NCBI GenBank assembly: GCA_025934635.1
Contig: JAICWX010000040.1
Coordinates: 1 to 41,664, forward strand
Length of the DNA: 41,664 nucleotides
Reading direction: 5' to 3'
DNA from: Streptosporangiaceae bacterium
GTDB taxonomy: Bacteria; Actinomycetota; Actinomycetes; Streptosporangiales; Streptosporangiaceae
Made by a program: the position numbers and the translations under genes. Positions 1 through 10,815 of the stretch are shown in pieces. Numbering within the stretch: the stretch's first letter is position 1; every line of letters begins with the position of its first letter. The notes beneath the pieces were generated by a model, which saw only the letters and a program-made list of their open reading frames with translations, had not been told where the DNA came from and made no database searches.

Positions 1-3278
<3,278 letters not shown>

Positions 3279-3293
3279 GCTATGTCCCCTCAC

Positions 3294-3312
3294 CGGGTGA
3301 CCAGGTCACCCG
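3294..3312. promoter_or_regulatory. perfect 9+1+9 palindrome in the narG leader
   Basis: CGGGTGACC, one A, then GGTCACCCG, 15 nt upstream of the narG GTG start. It could be a protein-binding site or an RNA hairpin close to the ribosome binding region. The spacing (GTGA-N5-TCAC) is one base shorter than a canonical CRP site, so I do not assign a regulator. Confidence 0.6.
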
Positions 3313-3395
3313 CGTAGATGTCGTAATCCGATGTGTGTGACCATAGCCACTCGCGATAACGAAGTCACTGGGCGTTCGTACGACGTGAGCGCACA

Positions 3396-4655
3396 TCAGG
3401 CCTGGCCGCTGATCGGCGCGCCGGCGGTCGTGACGGCCCGGCGGACCACGGTCGCGGTCAGCGCGAGCGCGGCCGCGCCCACCACCGACAGCGCGGCGAA
3501 CCCGGCCGAATAGGAGCCGTACTGCCCGTACAGGTATCCCATCACCAGCGGCGGCACGAACCCGCCCAGGCCGCCCGCGGCACCGACGACGCCGGTCACC
3601 GAGCCGACCTTGCCCGCCGGAGCGAGCATCGCCACCAGCGCGAAGGTCGCACCGGAGCCGGCTCCGAGCGCCGCCGCCATGGACAGGAACGCCAGCGTGC
3701 CCACCGGCGCCAGACCCGGCGTGAACGCCTGCACCACGGCACCCGCGATCACGACGCCGAGCGCGGCCGTCAGGACCCGGACCGGGGAGATCCGGTCGGA
3801 CAGCCAGCCGCCGACCGGCCGCATCAGCACCGCCAGCAGGACGAACCCGGCCATCCGGTTGGCGGCGTCGGCTTGGGCCAGCCCGTAGCCGGACTTGAGG
3901 TAGGTGGGCAGGTAGACCGAGAACGCCACGTAACCGCCGAACGCGACCGCGTACAAGGCGGCGGCCTGCCACGTCACCCGCAGCCGCAGCGTCTCGGCGA
4001 GCCACCGGGACAGCGGCTCGACCGGGATGACCCGGCCGGGTGCGTCCCGCAAAACCAGCATGGCCACCAGGGCGAACACGGCCAGCACGACAGCAGTGAT
4101 GACGAACGGGGCGGCGGTTCCGTGGGCCTTGACGAGCTTGACCGTGGTCAGCGCGCTGATCGCGGTACCGCCCATGCCCATCCCGAACACGCCGATGGCG
4201 AGCCCGCGCCGGGCGGGCGGAATCCAGGCCGACACGAACGGCACTCCTACCGCGAACGCGGTGCCGCCGATGCCCAGGAAGAACCCGCCGATCACCAGCC
4301 CGGCCAGGGACGCGTGCCCGGACAGCCCCAGGTACAGGACTGGCACGATCGTGGCCAGCGATACCAGCGGGAACATGACCCGCGCGCCGAAACGATCGGT
4401 CAGCGCGCCTACCGGGATCCGGCCCAGCGATCCGACCACGACCGGCACCGCCACGATCAGTGCCTGCTGGAACGAGCTGAGGTGCAGGATCTCCTTGAAC
4501 CGCGGCGCCAGCGGACTGAGCAGGGCCCACGCCCAGAAGTTCACCGCGAACCCGGCCGTCGCCATGCCCAGCATGATCGCGGCCCGGGCACCGATCGGCG
4601 TCGCGGCACTGCCGGGACCGCTCTGCCCCTTCACGGTCGTCGATGTCGTCATCAC
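3396..4655 (-). CDS. narK: NarK-type nitrate/nitrite transporter (MFS)
   Basis: Major facilitator protein of 419 residues with about 12 hydrophobic segments, moving nitrate in and/or nitrite out across the cytoplasmic membrane. Family marks are visible: a conserved Arg in the loop of each half (GRIPVGALTDRFG and MRPVGGWLSDR) and the glycine-rich nitrate signatures GMGMGGTAIS in the first half and GAAGGLGG in the second. It is encoded directly upstream of narG on the same strand, as in many nar loci, so it most likely supplies nitrate for respiration. The start has two tandem ATGs (4655 and 4652), and either may be used. Two DosR-type boxes lie 90-143 nt upstream, so I infer induction under low oxygen. 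Transport direction cannot be read from the sequence. Confidence 0.93.
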   Translation of the reverse strand: MMTTSTTVKGQSGPGSAATPIGARAAIMLGMATAGFAVNFWAWALLSPLAPRFKEILHLSSFQQALIVAVPVVVGSLGRIPVGALTDRFGARVMFPLVSLATIVPVLYLGLSGHASLAGLVIGGFFLGIGGTAFAVGVPFVSAWIPPARRGLAIGVFGMGMGGTAISALTTVKLVKAHGTAAPFVITAVVLAVFALVAMLVLRDAPGRVIPVEPLSRWLAETLRLRVTWQAAALYAVAFGGYVAFSVYLPTYLKSGYGLAQADAANRMAGFVLLAVLMRPVGGWLSDRISPVRVLTAALGVVIAGAVVQAFTPGLAPVGTLAFLSMAAALGAGSGATFALVAMLAPAGKVGSVTGVVGAAGGLGGFVPPLVMGYLYGQYGSYSAGFAALSVVGAAALALTATVVRRAVTTAGAPISGQA

Positions 4656-4745
4656 ACGCCCTGCGCTTTCCGTCCTCGAGCCGGCGGCGGAATGCCACAG
4701 GCGCTATGCCTTAGCAGCTTGCGTCACGGACGCTTTGCGCTGGTA

Positions 4746-4759
4746 GGGACCTTTGGCCC
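4746..4759. promoter_or_regulatory. DosR-type box upstream of narK
   Basis: GGGACCTTTGGCCC, 90 nt from the narK start. It is one of the best copies of the palindrome that recurs before the stress genes of this window. It may also serve the divergent DUF5999 gene. Confidence 0.7.
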
Positions 4760-4784
4760 GGACCGGCCGTGACGCCCGTCACTC

Positions 4785-4798
4785 AGGCCGAAGGTCAG
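4785..4798. promoter_or_regulatory. second, weaker DosR-type box upstream of narK
   Basis: AGGCCGAAGGTCAG matches the inverse consensus GGGCCAAAGGTCCC at 10 of 14 positions. It lies 25 nt beyond the first box. It overlaps a small perfect inverted repeat, AAGGTC-AGG-GACCTT (4791-4805). Paired boxes are common for response regulators of this type. Confidence 0.45.
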
Positions 4799-4960
4799 GG
4801 ACCTTAGGCACCCGAGCCTGTGATCTACGTCTCTGCCGGCCGTCCTCCCGCCCCGGCACGCTAGAGCCATGAACACAGTCCGGCCGTGCTGCTTCCCAGG
4901 GCGGCCGGACTCCCAAGACCAGTGACATCCGCAGCCGCCCGACCGAAGATGAGGTGCGCC

Positions 4961-5161
4961 ATGTGCTCCCACCGACCCACGTGCCCTCCAGCTGACCACC
5001 GGGACCGCGACGCTGCCCGCACCGTCGCCCTTCACCCCGAGCAGGGATGGAGCCTGCTGTGCAACGGGGTGATCGTGTTCGGCGACATGGGCGAGATCCT
5101 TCCCGGCGGCCAGGTGATCCCGCCCCGGCCCGCCCATGTCCAGCTCGCCGCCGCGGCGTGA
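4961..5161 (+). CDS. DUF5999 family small protein
   Basis: Small soluble protein of 66 residues beginning MCSHRPTCP, with the conserved core HPEQGWSLLCNGV and FGDMGEILPGG. I recognise it as the actinobacterial DUF5999 family; its function is unknown. The ATG at 4961 is chosen because the family normally begins MCSH and a GAGGTG element lies just before it. An in-frame ATG at 4949 would add four residues. Its Cys and His residues (C2, H4, C8) could bind a metal, but that is only a suggestion. It lies between narK and the 2TM protein, read divergently from narK, and may share the DosR-type boxes at 4746-4798. Confidence 0.82.
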   Translation: MCSHRPTCPPADHRDRDAARTVALHPEQGWSLLCNGVIVFGDMGEILPGGQVIPPRPAHVQLAAAA

Positions 5162-5178
5162 GAACCGCAGGGACCCTG

Positions 5179-5460
5179 CTACTTGCCTAGGCGGTCCATC
5201 TCCCGTTTGATGTCCTCCTCGGTGATCTCCTGGTGGCCGTAGACGTCCCAGGCGTTCATGATCACGCCGATGCCCCACCCGGCGATGGGGAATACCGGCC
5301 AGAAGAACCCGTGTCCGCCGTTAACCACCCAGATCACCACCAGGAAGGTGTTGACCAGCAGGTAGACGAGGACGTGACCGCGAAAGTCGCGTCGCTTCCT
5401 GAGCCGCCTGACCGCCTTGTCGTGCAGCGCCTGCTCACGGTCGGTGTCGTCGGTAATCAT
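5179..5460 (-). CDS. 2TM domain small membrane protein
   Basis: Protein of 93 residues with a charged N-terminal helix (DREQALHDKAVRRLRKR), then two membrane segments separated by an NGG-HGFFWP turn, then a charged tail (EITEEDIKREMDRLGK). This is the layout of the 2TM domain (PF13239) found alone or attached to LytTR or kinase proteins. The start at 5460 is chosen because AAGGAGG lies at 5469-5475, eight nt upstream; an upstream ATG at 5490 lacks this. It is convergent with DUF5999 and divergent from the P-type ATPase. A DosR-type box lies between the two divergent genes. Its function is unknown, and the domain call is from the pattern only. Confidence 0.8.
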   Translation of the reverse strand: MITDDTDREQALHDKAVRRLRKRRDFRGHVLVYLLVNTFLVVIWVVNGGHGFFWPVFPIAGWGIGVIMNAWDVYGHQEITEEDIKREMDRLGK

Positions 5461-5517
5461 GGCTACCGCCTCCTTATGACTCGCGCTCATGGTCAGCAGC
5501 CCAGAGCCACCTCACTA

Positions 5518-5531
5518 AGGGAAAAGGTCCG
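5518..5531. promoter_or_regulatory. weak DosR-type box between 2TM gene and mgtA-like gene
   Basis: AGGGAAAAGGTCCG matches GGGCCAAAGGTCCC at 10 of 14 positions; only one half-site (AAAGGTCC) is well kept. It lies 57 nt from the 2TM start and 58 nt from the ATPase start. Confidence 0.45.
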
Positions 5532-5589
5532 CACAAGTCGTGACGTTGGACCATGCCCAGCGGCTCGCGGCCGCCTGGAACATTGAGGA

Positions 5590-8265
5590 ATGCCGTCCGT
5601 CAGCGAGGTGCCCGTGACAGTTGCCGTGCCGAGCCGCGAGGAAAGCGCGGCCCGCTCTCCGCTGACCATCGCCGCGGCCGCCGCCCTTCCGGTCCGTGAC
5701 GTGCTGGACCGGCTGGGCAGCGGCCCTGGCGGCCTGCCGGAGGACGAGGCGCAGCGCCGGCTGCGGACGGCCGGGCCGAACGCGGTACGTTCGCACCGGG
5801 CACGCGCCTGGCCCGTGCTGGCTCGCCAGCTGCGTTCCCCGCTCCTGGTGCTGCTCGCGGTGACCGCGGCGGCGTCGGCCTTCATCGGCCAGGCCAGCGA
5901 CGCCGTGATCATCACGACCATCCTGCTGGCCTCGGTCGGCCTGGGGTTCACCAACGAGTACAAGGCGGAGAAGACGGCCGAGGCGCTGCATTCCAGCGTC
6001 CGGCATCAGTGCGTGGTGCGGCGGGGCGGGCATCCGCGCGCCACGGACGTGACCGAGCTCGTGCCCGGCGACGTGGTCGACCTCCAGCTGGGCCAGGTAG
6101 TCCCGGCCGACCTGCGGCTGCTCGCCGCGGCCGGCCTCGAATGCGACGAGTCCGTACTGACGGGGGAGTCCCTGCCCGCGGAGAAGACCCCGGCGCCCGT
6201 CGAAGCCGGGACACCCCTGGCCGAGCTCACCAGCTCCGCCCTGATGGGGACCGTGGTGCAGGCCGGCTCGGGGACCGGCGTCGTGGTCGCTACCGGTGGG
6301 CAGGCGGAGTTCGGCCGGATCGCGCTCGGGCTGGGGCAGCGGCAGCCCGAGACCGAGTTCCAGGTCGGGCTGCGCAAATTCTCGATGCTGCTGGTCCAGG
6401 TGGCCGGCGTGCTGACCAGCGCGATCTTCGTCATCAACGTGACGCTGCACCGGCCGGTGATCGACGCGCTGCTGTTCTCCCTGGCGATCGCGGTCGGGAT
6501 CTCGCCCCAGCTGCTGCCCGCGGTCGTCTCGACCAGCCTGGCCGCCGGGGCGCGGCAGCTCGCCCGCCGGAAGGTCCTGGTCAAGCGCCTGGTCTGCATC
6601 GAGGACCTCGGGAACGTCGAGGTGCTGTTCACCGACAAGACCGGCACCCTGACCGAGGGCAGCCTGCGCTTCATGCGGTCGCTCGGCCCGGACGGCACCG
6701 CCGCCGGCGAGCCGCTGCTGCTGGGACTGCTATGCAACGAGGCGGTGACCGAGGACGGGCACGCGGCCGGCGGCAACCCGCTGGACGTCGCGCTGTGGGA
6801 TTCACCGGCGGCGGCCGGGCAGCGGGCGGCGCTGGCGCGTTACCGGCGGCTGGCCACCCTGCCGTTCGACCACGAACGGCGCCTGGTCTCCGTCCTGGCC
6901 GAAGACGACCAGGGTAACCGCATGATCATCACCAAGGGTGCTCCGGAGGGCCTGCTCGGCCGGTGCGCTAGCGTCCCCGGCACCGTGCGCGAGGAACTGG
7001 AAGCTGAGTTCGCGGCCGGCAACCGGGTGATCGCGGTGGCCACCCGCGAGGCCCGCGGCCAGGCGTCGCTGACCCGGGCCGACGAGCACGACCTGAGGTT
7101 CCGCGGCATCCTGGTCTTCCTCGACCCGCCCAAGCCGGACGCCCGCGCGGCGTTGCGGCGGCTAGCCGGCCTCGGCGTCACGGTCAAGGTCCTCACCGGG
7201 GACAACCCGGCCGTGGCGGCGAAGGTCTGCGCCGATCTCGGCCTGCCCGCCGGGCAGGTGGCCACCGGAGCCGACATCGATAGCGCGGGGGACCAGCTCG
7301 GCGACCTGATCGCCAGGACCACGGTCTTCGCCCGGGTCAGTCCCGAGCACAAGGCCCAGGTGATCCGGGCCCAGCGGCACGCCGGAACCGATGTGGCCTT
7401 CCTCGGCGACGGCGTCAACGACGCCGTCGCGCTGCACGCCGCCGACGTCGGCATCTCGGTGGACTCGGCCACCGACGTGGCCAAGGACGCCGCCGACGTA
7501 CTGCTGCTGGAGAAGGACCTGGACGTGCTCGCCGACGGCGTGCTGGGCGGCCGCCGGATCTTCGCCAATACCCTCAAGTACGTCCTGATGGGCACGTCGA
7601 GCAACTTCGGGAACATGTTCAGCGCGGCCGGGGCGTCGCTGTTCCTGACCTTCCTGCCCATGCTGCCGTCGCAGATCCTGCTCAACAACCTGCTCTACGA
7701 CTCCAGCCAGCTGGCCATCCCCACCGACGACACCGATCCCGAGCAGGTCGCCCGGCCCGCCCGCTGGGACGTCGGCTTCATCCGCCGCTTCATGCTCTTC
7801 TTTGGCCCGGTCAGCTCGGTCTTCGACTTCGTCACGTTCGGCGTCATGCTGTGGGGGTTCCACGCCGGCCCGGCGCTGTTCCGGTCCGGCTGGTTCGTGG
7901 AGTCCCTCGCTACCCAGACCCTGGTGATCTTCGTCATCCGGACCCGGCGCATCCCGTTCTTCCGCAGCCGCCCGAGCGTTCCGCTGCTGCTGGCGGCGCT
8001 GGCCGTGGTCACCGCGGGGGCCGTACTGCCCGCCACCCCGCTCGCCCGCATGCTGGGCTTCACGCCGCCGCCGGGCCTGTTCTTCGTCGCCCTGGTGCTG
8101 ATGGTCGTGGCCTACCTGCTGCTGATCGAATTCGGCAAGTACTGGTTCTACCGCTCCTACCGCGCATCCGCGGCCTCCGCGGTCCCGCGGCCGGTTCCGC
8201 GCCGCCACCGCCGTGTGTACCGCCGTGCCGCCCGGTTCACGACCGGCCATCGCCTGCCCCGGTGA
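5590..8265 (+). CDS. mgtA: MgtA-type P-type ATPase (magnesium-translocating)
   Basis: ATP-driven cation pump of 891 residues, in the size range of the P-IIIB magnesium importers. Visible motifs are TGES in the actuator domain (about residue 190), phosphorylation motif DKTGT with D349, and the hinge GDGVND at about 606. The C-terminal membrane region carries SSNFGNMFSAAGASLF and LPSQILLNNLLYD, which is characteristic of MgtA/MgtB and not of calcium or copper pumps. The nucleotide-domain KGAPE motif is also present. It stands alone, divergent from the 2TM gene, with a weak DosR-type box before it. The start is uncertain: GAGGA touches the ATG at 5590, and in-frame GTGs at 5608 and 5614 are alternatives. 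Ion specificity is inferred from family resemblance. Mycobacterial DosR regulons also include a P-type ATPase (ctpF), but that one is P-II-like. Confidence 0.9.
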   Translation: MPSVSEVPVTVAVPSREESAARSPLTIAAAAALPVRDVLDRLGSGPGGLPEDEAQRRLRTAGPNAVRSHRARAWPVLARQLRSPLLVLLAVTAAASAFIGQASDAVIITTILLASVGLGFTNEYKAEKTAEALHSSVRHQCVVRRGGHPRATDVTELVPGDVVDLQLGQVVPADLRLLAAAGLECDESVLTGESLPAEKTPAPVEAGTPLAELTSSALMGTVVQAGSGTGVVVATGGQAEFGRIALGLGQRQPETEFQVGLRKFSMLLVQVAGVLTSAIFVINVTLHRPVIDALLFSLAIAVGISPQLLPAVVSTSLAAGARQLARRKVLVKRLVCIEDLGNVEVLFTDKTGTLTEGSLRFMRSLGPDGTAAGEPLLLGLLCNEAVTEDGHAAGGNPLDVALWDSPAAAGQRAALARYRRLATLPFDHERRLVSVLAEDDQGNRMIITKGAPEGLLGRCASVPGTVREELEAEFAAGNRVIAVATREARGQASLTRADEHDLRFRGILVFLDPPKPDARAALRRLAGLGVTVKVLTGDNPAVAAKVCADLGLPAGQVATGADIDSAGDQLGDLIARTTVFARVSPEHKAQVIRAQRHAGTDVAFLGDGVNDAVALHAADVGISVDSATDVAKDAADVLLLEKDLDVLADGVLGGRRIFANTLKYVLMGTSSNFGNMFSAAGASLFLTFLPMLPSQILLNNLLYDSSQLAIPTDDTDPEQVARPARWDVGFIRRFMLFFGPVSSVFDFVTFGVMLWGFHAGPALFRSGWFVESLATQTLVIFVIRTRRIPFFRSRPSVPLLLAALAVVTAGAVLPATPLARMLGFTPPPGLFFVALVLMVVAYLLLIEFGKYWFYRSYRASAASAVPRPVPRRHRRVYRRAARFTTGHRLPR

Positions 8266-8271
8266 AGCGCC

Positions 8272-8285
8272 GGGCCGAAAGGCCC
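8272..8285. promoter_or_regulatory. DosR-type box upstream of PPOX gene
   Basis: GGGCC-GAAA-GGCCC, a perfect inverted repeat of the same design as the other boxes, 126 nt before the start at 8412. A second partial match, ending CTCGGCCC, lies at 8293-8306. Confidence 0.5.
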
Positions 8286-8411
8286 CTCGCCGGGGGACCT
8301 CGGCCCGTGGCGGGTGCCACGGCCCCCGGGCCAGCGTCGGTCGCAGCACGTCGTCACCTGACGGTGCCGCCCGGGCGATACCGGGCTCCCTACGGCCCAG
8401 CGGAGCGCGAG

Positions 8412-8840
8412 ATGTCACGATTTCCAGTCGACCATGCAGGACTCGAGGTACTGCCGTTCGACCGGTGCCTGCGGCTGCTCACCACGGTTCCGGTCGGGCG
8501 GGTCAGCTTCTTCGCCGACGGCGAGATCGTGGTGCTCCCGGTGAACTACGTCATGGACGGCCACGACCCGGTTTTCATGACCGCCCGCGGCTCGAAGCTG
8601 TCCACCGCCGAAGGCCAGGCCATCGTGGCCTTCGAGGCCGACGCCTACGACACTAAGACCCGGTCCGGATGGAGCGTCCTGGTCAACGGCCGCGCCTTCG
8701 CGATCGACGACGACGCGGAGATCCACCGCCTGAACGGCCTCGGCCTGCACCCGTGGGTTGCCACCGCCGTCCGCCCGTTCTGGATCCGGATCCGGCCCAG
8801 CTCAGTCAGCGGCCGGCGGACACCGAGTCACGAGCCGTAG
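8412..8840 (+). CDS. PPOX-family split-barrel flavin-binding protein
   Basis: Protein of 142 residues of the pyridoxamine 5'-phosphate oxidase-like fold (Pyridox_ox_2 type), which normally binds FMN or F420. Conserved stretches are VPVGRVSFFADGEIVVLPVN, then FMTARGSKL and GWSVLVNGRA. Related proteins are frequent in actinobacterial hypoxia regulons, but their substrates are unknown. ATG 8412 is preceded by GGAG at 8402-8405. It sits downstream of the P-type ATPase with its own box-containing promoter region. The C-terminus (SGRRTPSHEP) is a variant of the ITGRRIE tail seen in the two other PPOX proteins of the window, at 22708 and 30829. Confidence 0.88.
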   Translation: MSRFPVDHAGLEVLPFDRCLRLLTTVPVGRVSFFADGEIVVLPVNYVMDGHDPVFMTARGSKLSTAEGQAIVAFEADAYDTKTRSGWSVLVNGRAFAIDDDAEIHRLNGLGLHPWVATAVRPFWIRIRPSSVSGRRTPSHEP

Positions 8841-9155
8841 ACCGGCGGACACCGAAGTACGGGCGGCAGCTAGGTGCGGCTTTTGCGGAGTGAGAGTTCC
8901 GGCGGCTCGCATACGGCCCGGTCTCCTGGCCCTAGCCGTCGCATCCGCACCATAGTCCCCGCCGTCACCCGTCCCGGGCTTCGCGTAGCTTCCGGCAACG
9001 GCATCGATGCTCCATCCATGCCGCGATCACGGCATTGATGCTCCATCCATGCCGTTAGCCGCCCTACCTGGGACACGATGGCAGGACACCAAGCGTATCC
9101 TGGGCACCACCCGCCCCGTGAGCCAGATACCCACCACAGATAGAGCCGCGCCCAC
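8841..9155. other. intergenic stretch with tandem palindromes, no gene seen
   Basis: No open frame here has a ribosome site or recognisable product. The notable content is the pair of near-identical palindromic 25-mers at 8999-9054. The stretch separates two convergent genes. Confidence 0.6.
8999..9054. repeat. two tandem 25-bp imperfect palindromes
   Basis: Copies at 8999-9023 and 9030-9054 differ at one base and are separated by CGATCA, a 31-bp period. Each is itself a hairpin: CGGCATNGATG, loop CTC, CATCCATGCCG, an 11-bp stem with one mismatch. The form is that of REP/BIME-like extragenic palindromes or of a double operator. Confidence 0.8.
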
Positions 9156-9187
9156 CGGGCGCGGCCCGTCTCGGCGGGCCGCGCCCG
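9156..9187. terminator. bidirectional terminator hairpin
   Basis: A perfect 13-bp stem, CGGGCGCGGCCCG / CGGGCCGCGCCCG, with a 6-nt loop TCTCGG. It lies 17 nt beyond the stop of the secreted protein on the minus strand and serves the convergent pair. There is no T-tract, as is usual for high-GC actinobacterial terminators. Confidence 0.78.
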
Positions 9188-9204
9188 TGCGCCTCATGCC
9201 AAGT

Positions 9205-10119
9205 TCACGGCTCCAGGCTCAACGGGATCGAGTCGCTGTGCCCGGACGGCCGCGCCGTGTGGCCGTTCTGGTCGTAGATCTTCACCCAGCGCACCGACCG
9301 GAACTGCTTCAGCGTCGGCATGATCTCGTTCGCGATGGTGAACGCCGACCCGCCGCTGCTGATCCGGCCGGTCAGCCAGACCCGGGCCACGCCGTCAACG
9401 ATGGCGAGGATCGTGAACCCGGTCGCCCCCGAGCGGACGAACCGCACGCCCCTAGCCAGCTCGGCCTGGGTCGGCCCGGCGAACAGCCGCTGCAGGGCGC
9501 CGAACGCGGGCGCGGACCAGATCGCCGGCCGGTAAACCGCCTCGGTGAGCGGGGGCCGGCCGCTGGTGAACCGGTGGCTGTTCAGGAAGTAGTCCAGGAC
9601 ACCGATCGTCCGGTACGGCGTCCGCACGTCGACCACGACGCGGCTCGGCCTGGTCAGGGCGAACACCCGGAAGGGCTCCGCGCGTGCCACTCCGACGCCG
9701 AAGCTGAGCACGTTCTCGAAGTCACCCGCGTTGACCACCTGGATGATGCCGGGCAGCGCGAACGTACGCCGTGCCGCCCCGTAGGTGACGTCCCCCAGCA
9801 CGCCATGCCCGGCGGCCGGGGTGAACCGGACCAGCAGCTTCCCGCTGCCGACCACGTTCACTGGCCGGCCCGAGGCATCCGCGAACACCTGAGACACATA
9901 GCGGGCGCTGTAATGAGCAGGCAGCCCGCCCCTGAACTGGAACACCAGCTGGTCGTATCCGGCGTGGTGCGCCGCGCGGATCTGGGTCAGGGTAGATACG
10001 GCCGGAACGGTCGTTGCCCTCGCCGCTGCCGATGTCCCCGCGGTCGCCGCCGTCATAGCGCCAGCGCCTAGCGCAACCAGGGTAAGTGCCGTCGCGACAG
10101 CGCGAATTCTCAACATCAT
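9205..10119 (-). CDS. secreted protein with AMIN-like and GerMN-like domains
   Basis: Exported protein of 303-304 residues. It has a signal peptide at residues 1-33 (basic start, then VATALTLVALGAGAMTAATAG). The mid region (about 40-165, containing YDQLVFQFRGGLP and SRVVVDVR) resembles the AMIN-like domain of actinobacterial envelope proteins. The C-terminal part (about 185-300, with LTEAVYRPAIWSAPAF, LARGVRFVRSGATG and IYDQNGHT) resembles a GerMN or sporulation-type module. There is no lipobox Cys, so it is probably released or wall-associated. Tandem ATGs lie at 10119 and 10116; the second has better spacing from AGGAGG. Two weak DosR-type boxes lie 107-142 nt upstream. The role is unknown, and the domain names are my reading of motifs. 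Confidence 0.8.
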   Translation of the reverse strand: MMLRIRAVATALTLVALGAGAMTAATAGTSAAARATTVPAVSTLTQIRAAHHAGYDQLVFQFRGGLPAHYSARYVSQVFADASGRPVNVVGSGKLLVRFTPAAGHGVLGDVTYGAARRTFALPGIIQVVNAGDFENVLSFGVGVARAEPFRVFALTRPSRVVVDVRTPYRTIGVLDYFLNSHRFTSGRPPLTEAVYRPAIWSAPAFGALQRLFAGPTQAELARGVRFVRSGATGFTILAIVDGVARVWLTGRISSGGSAFTIANEIMPTLKQFRSVRWVKIYDQNGHTARPSGHSDSIPLSLEP

Positions 10120-10225
10120 GCCCTCCTCTCAAGGCCTCTTTCTCCGACATCTAGGCCCGTCCTGGGCAGTCCGTCTAGAGCCGGAAGGCCGTGAATTCCG
10201 CTACCAAAGCCCGGAGACCGGACCG

Positions 10226-10239
10226 GGGACCTTCGCCGT
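10226..10239. promoter_or_regulatory. DosR-type box upstream of secreted AMIN/GerMN-like protein
   Basis: GGGACCTTCGCCGT; the left half is perfect and the right half degenerate. A further partial match, GGGACTTCCGGGCC, lies at 10248-10261. Confidence 0.45.
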
Positions 10240-10260
10240 TACGGCGGGGGACTTCCGGGC

Positions 10261-10374
10261 CTAGGGCGCCAGGCACGGGCGCGGGCAGCCTGGCTCCGGT
10301 CCCGGGCGAGAGCCGCCCGCCGGCGACGCGATTGCCAGCACTAGCGCGGCTGCGGTGGTCCGTGCGGATTTCAT
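10261..10374 (-). CDS. putative small secreted peptide (37 aa)
   Basis: A 37-codon frame beginning MKSARTTAAALVLAIAS, which has the form of a signal peptide, then a Pro/Gly/Cys-rich tail with two Cys. AGGAGG lies at 10380-10385, five nt before the ATG, and a DosR-type box lies about 105 nt upstream. Both support real expression. It may be a genuine small exported peptide or the stub of a longer secreted protein lost by frameshift. I do not recognise a family. Confidence 0.45.
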   Translation of the reverse strand: MKSARTTAAALVLAIASPAGGSRPGPEPGCPRPCLAP

Positions 10375-10478
10375 GGCGGCCTCCTCAGGCGAGGCGCGGC
10401 AGAGCGGGCGGCCCTGCCGCCTGTCCCAAGCGTCCAGCCGCCTCGCCGGGGCCAGTAGAGGCAGTAGTCCTCTTCCCG

Positions 10479-10492
10479 TCGGCAAAGGACCC
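10479..10492. promoter_or_regulatory. weak DosR-type box upstream of small secreted ORF
   Basis: TCGGCAAAGGACCC matches GGGCCAAAGGTCCC at 10 of 14 positions, 104 nt before the ATG at 10374, which is the same spacing as at other genes here. Confidence 0.4.
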
Positions 10493-10566
10493 CCAGCGCG
10501 CGGTTGGTCCGGCCTGCCGTGGATCCGGGGGATCTTCAATGCGCCCTGGCATGGGTCGATGCGCGG

Positions 10567-10797
10567 TCACGTCCCGGCCGGTCCCCCCTTCTTGTCGCTC
10601 TTGCCGCCGGTGCGGGCGATCGCGCCGATCGCCGGAGCCACCGTCAGCCATAGCCCGATCGTCACGACCATGGCCGTGACGTAGCCGAACGGCCGGATCC
10701 CCGTGTCGGCGGTGCAGATCCCCGCGAAGAGCATCAGCAGCCACGCGCTGACGAAGAACTCCGGGCCGGCCGCCACGATCTTGAAGAAGCTATCCAT
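10567..10797 (-). CDS. small two-helix membrane protein
   Basis: A 76-residue protein with two hydrophobic segments (about residues 11-30 and 38-63) and a lysine/glycine-rich C-terminus (GGKSDKKGG). It follows the flavodoxin-like gene on the same strand with an 18-nt gap, so it is probably the second gene of that operon. No strong ribosome site is seen before the ATG at 10797. I do not recognise the family. It could anchor or partner the flavodoxin-like protein, which is inferred from position only. Confidence 0.65.
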   Translation of the reverse strand: MDSFFKIVAAGPEFFVSAWLLMLFAGICTADTGIRPFGYVTAMVVTIGLWLTVAPAIGAIARTGGKSDKKGGPAGT

Positions 10798-10815
10798 CGC
10801 AAATCACCCAGCTGG

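Noticed and set aside
4791..4805. AAGGTC-AGG-GACCTT as an independent operator
   Set aside because: It overlaps the weaker DosR-type box, and its symmetry can be explained by that box plus chance.
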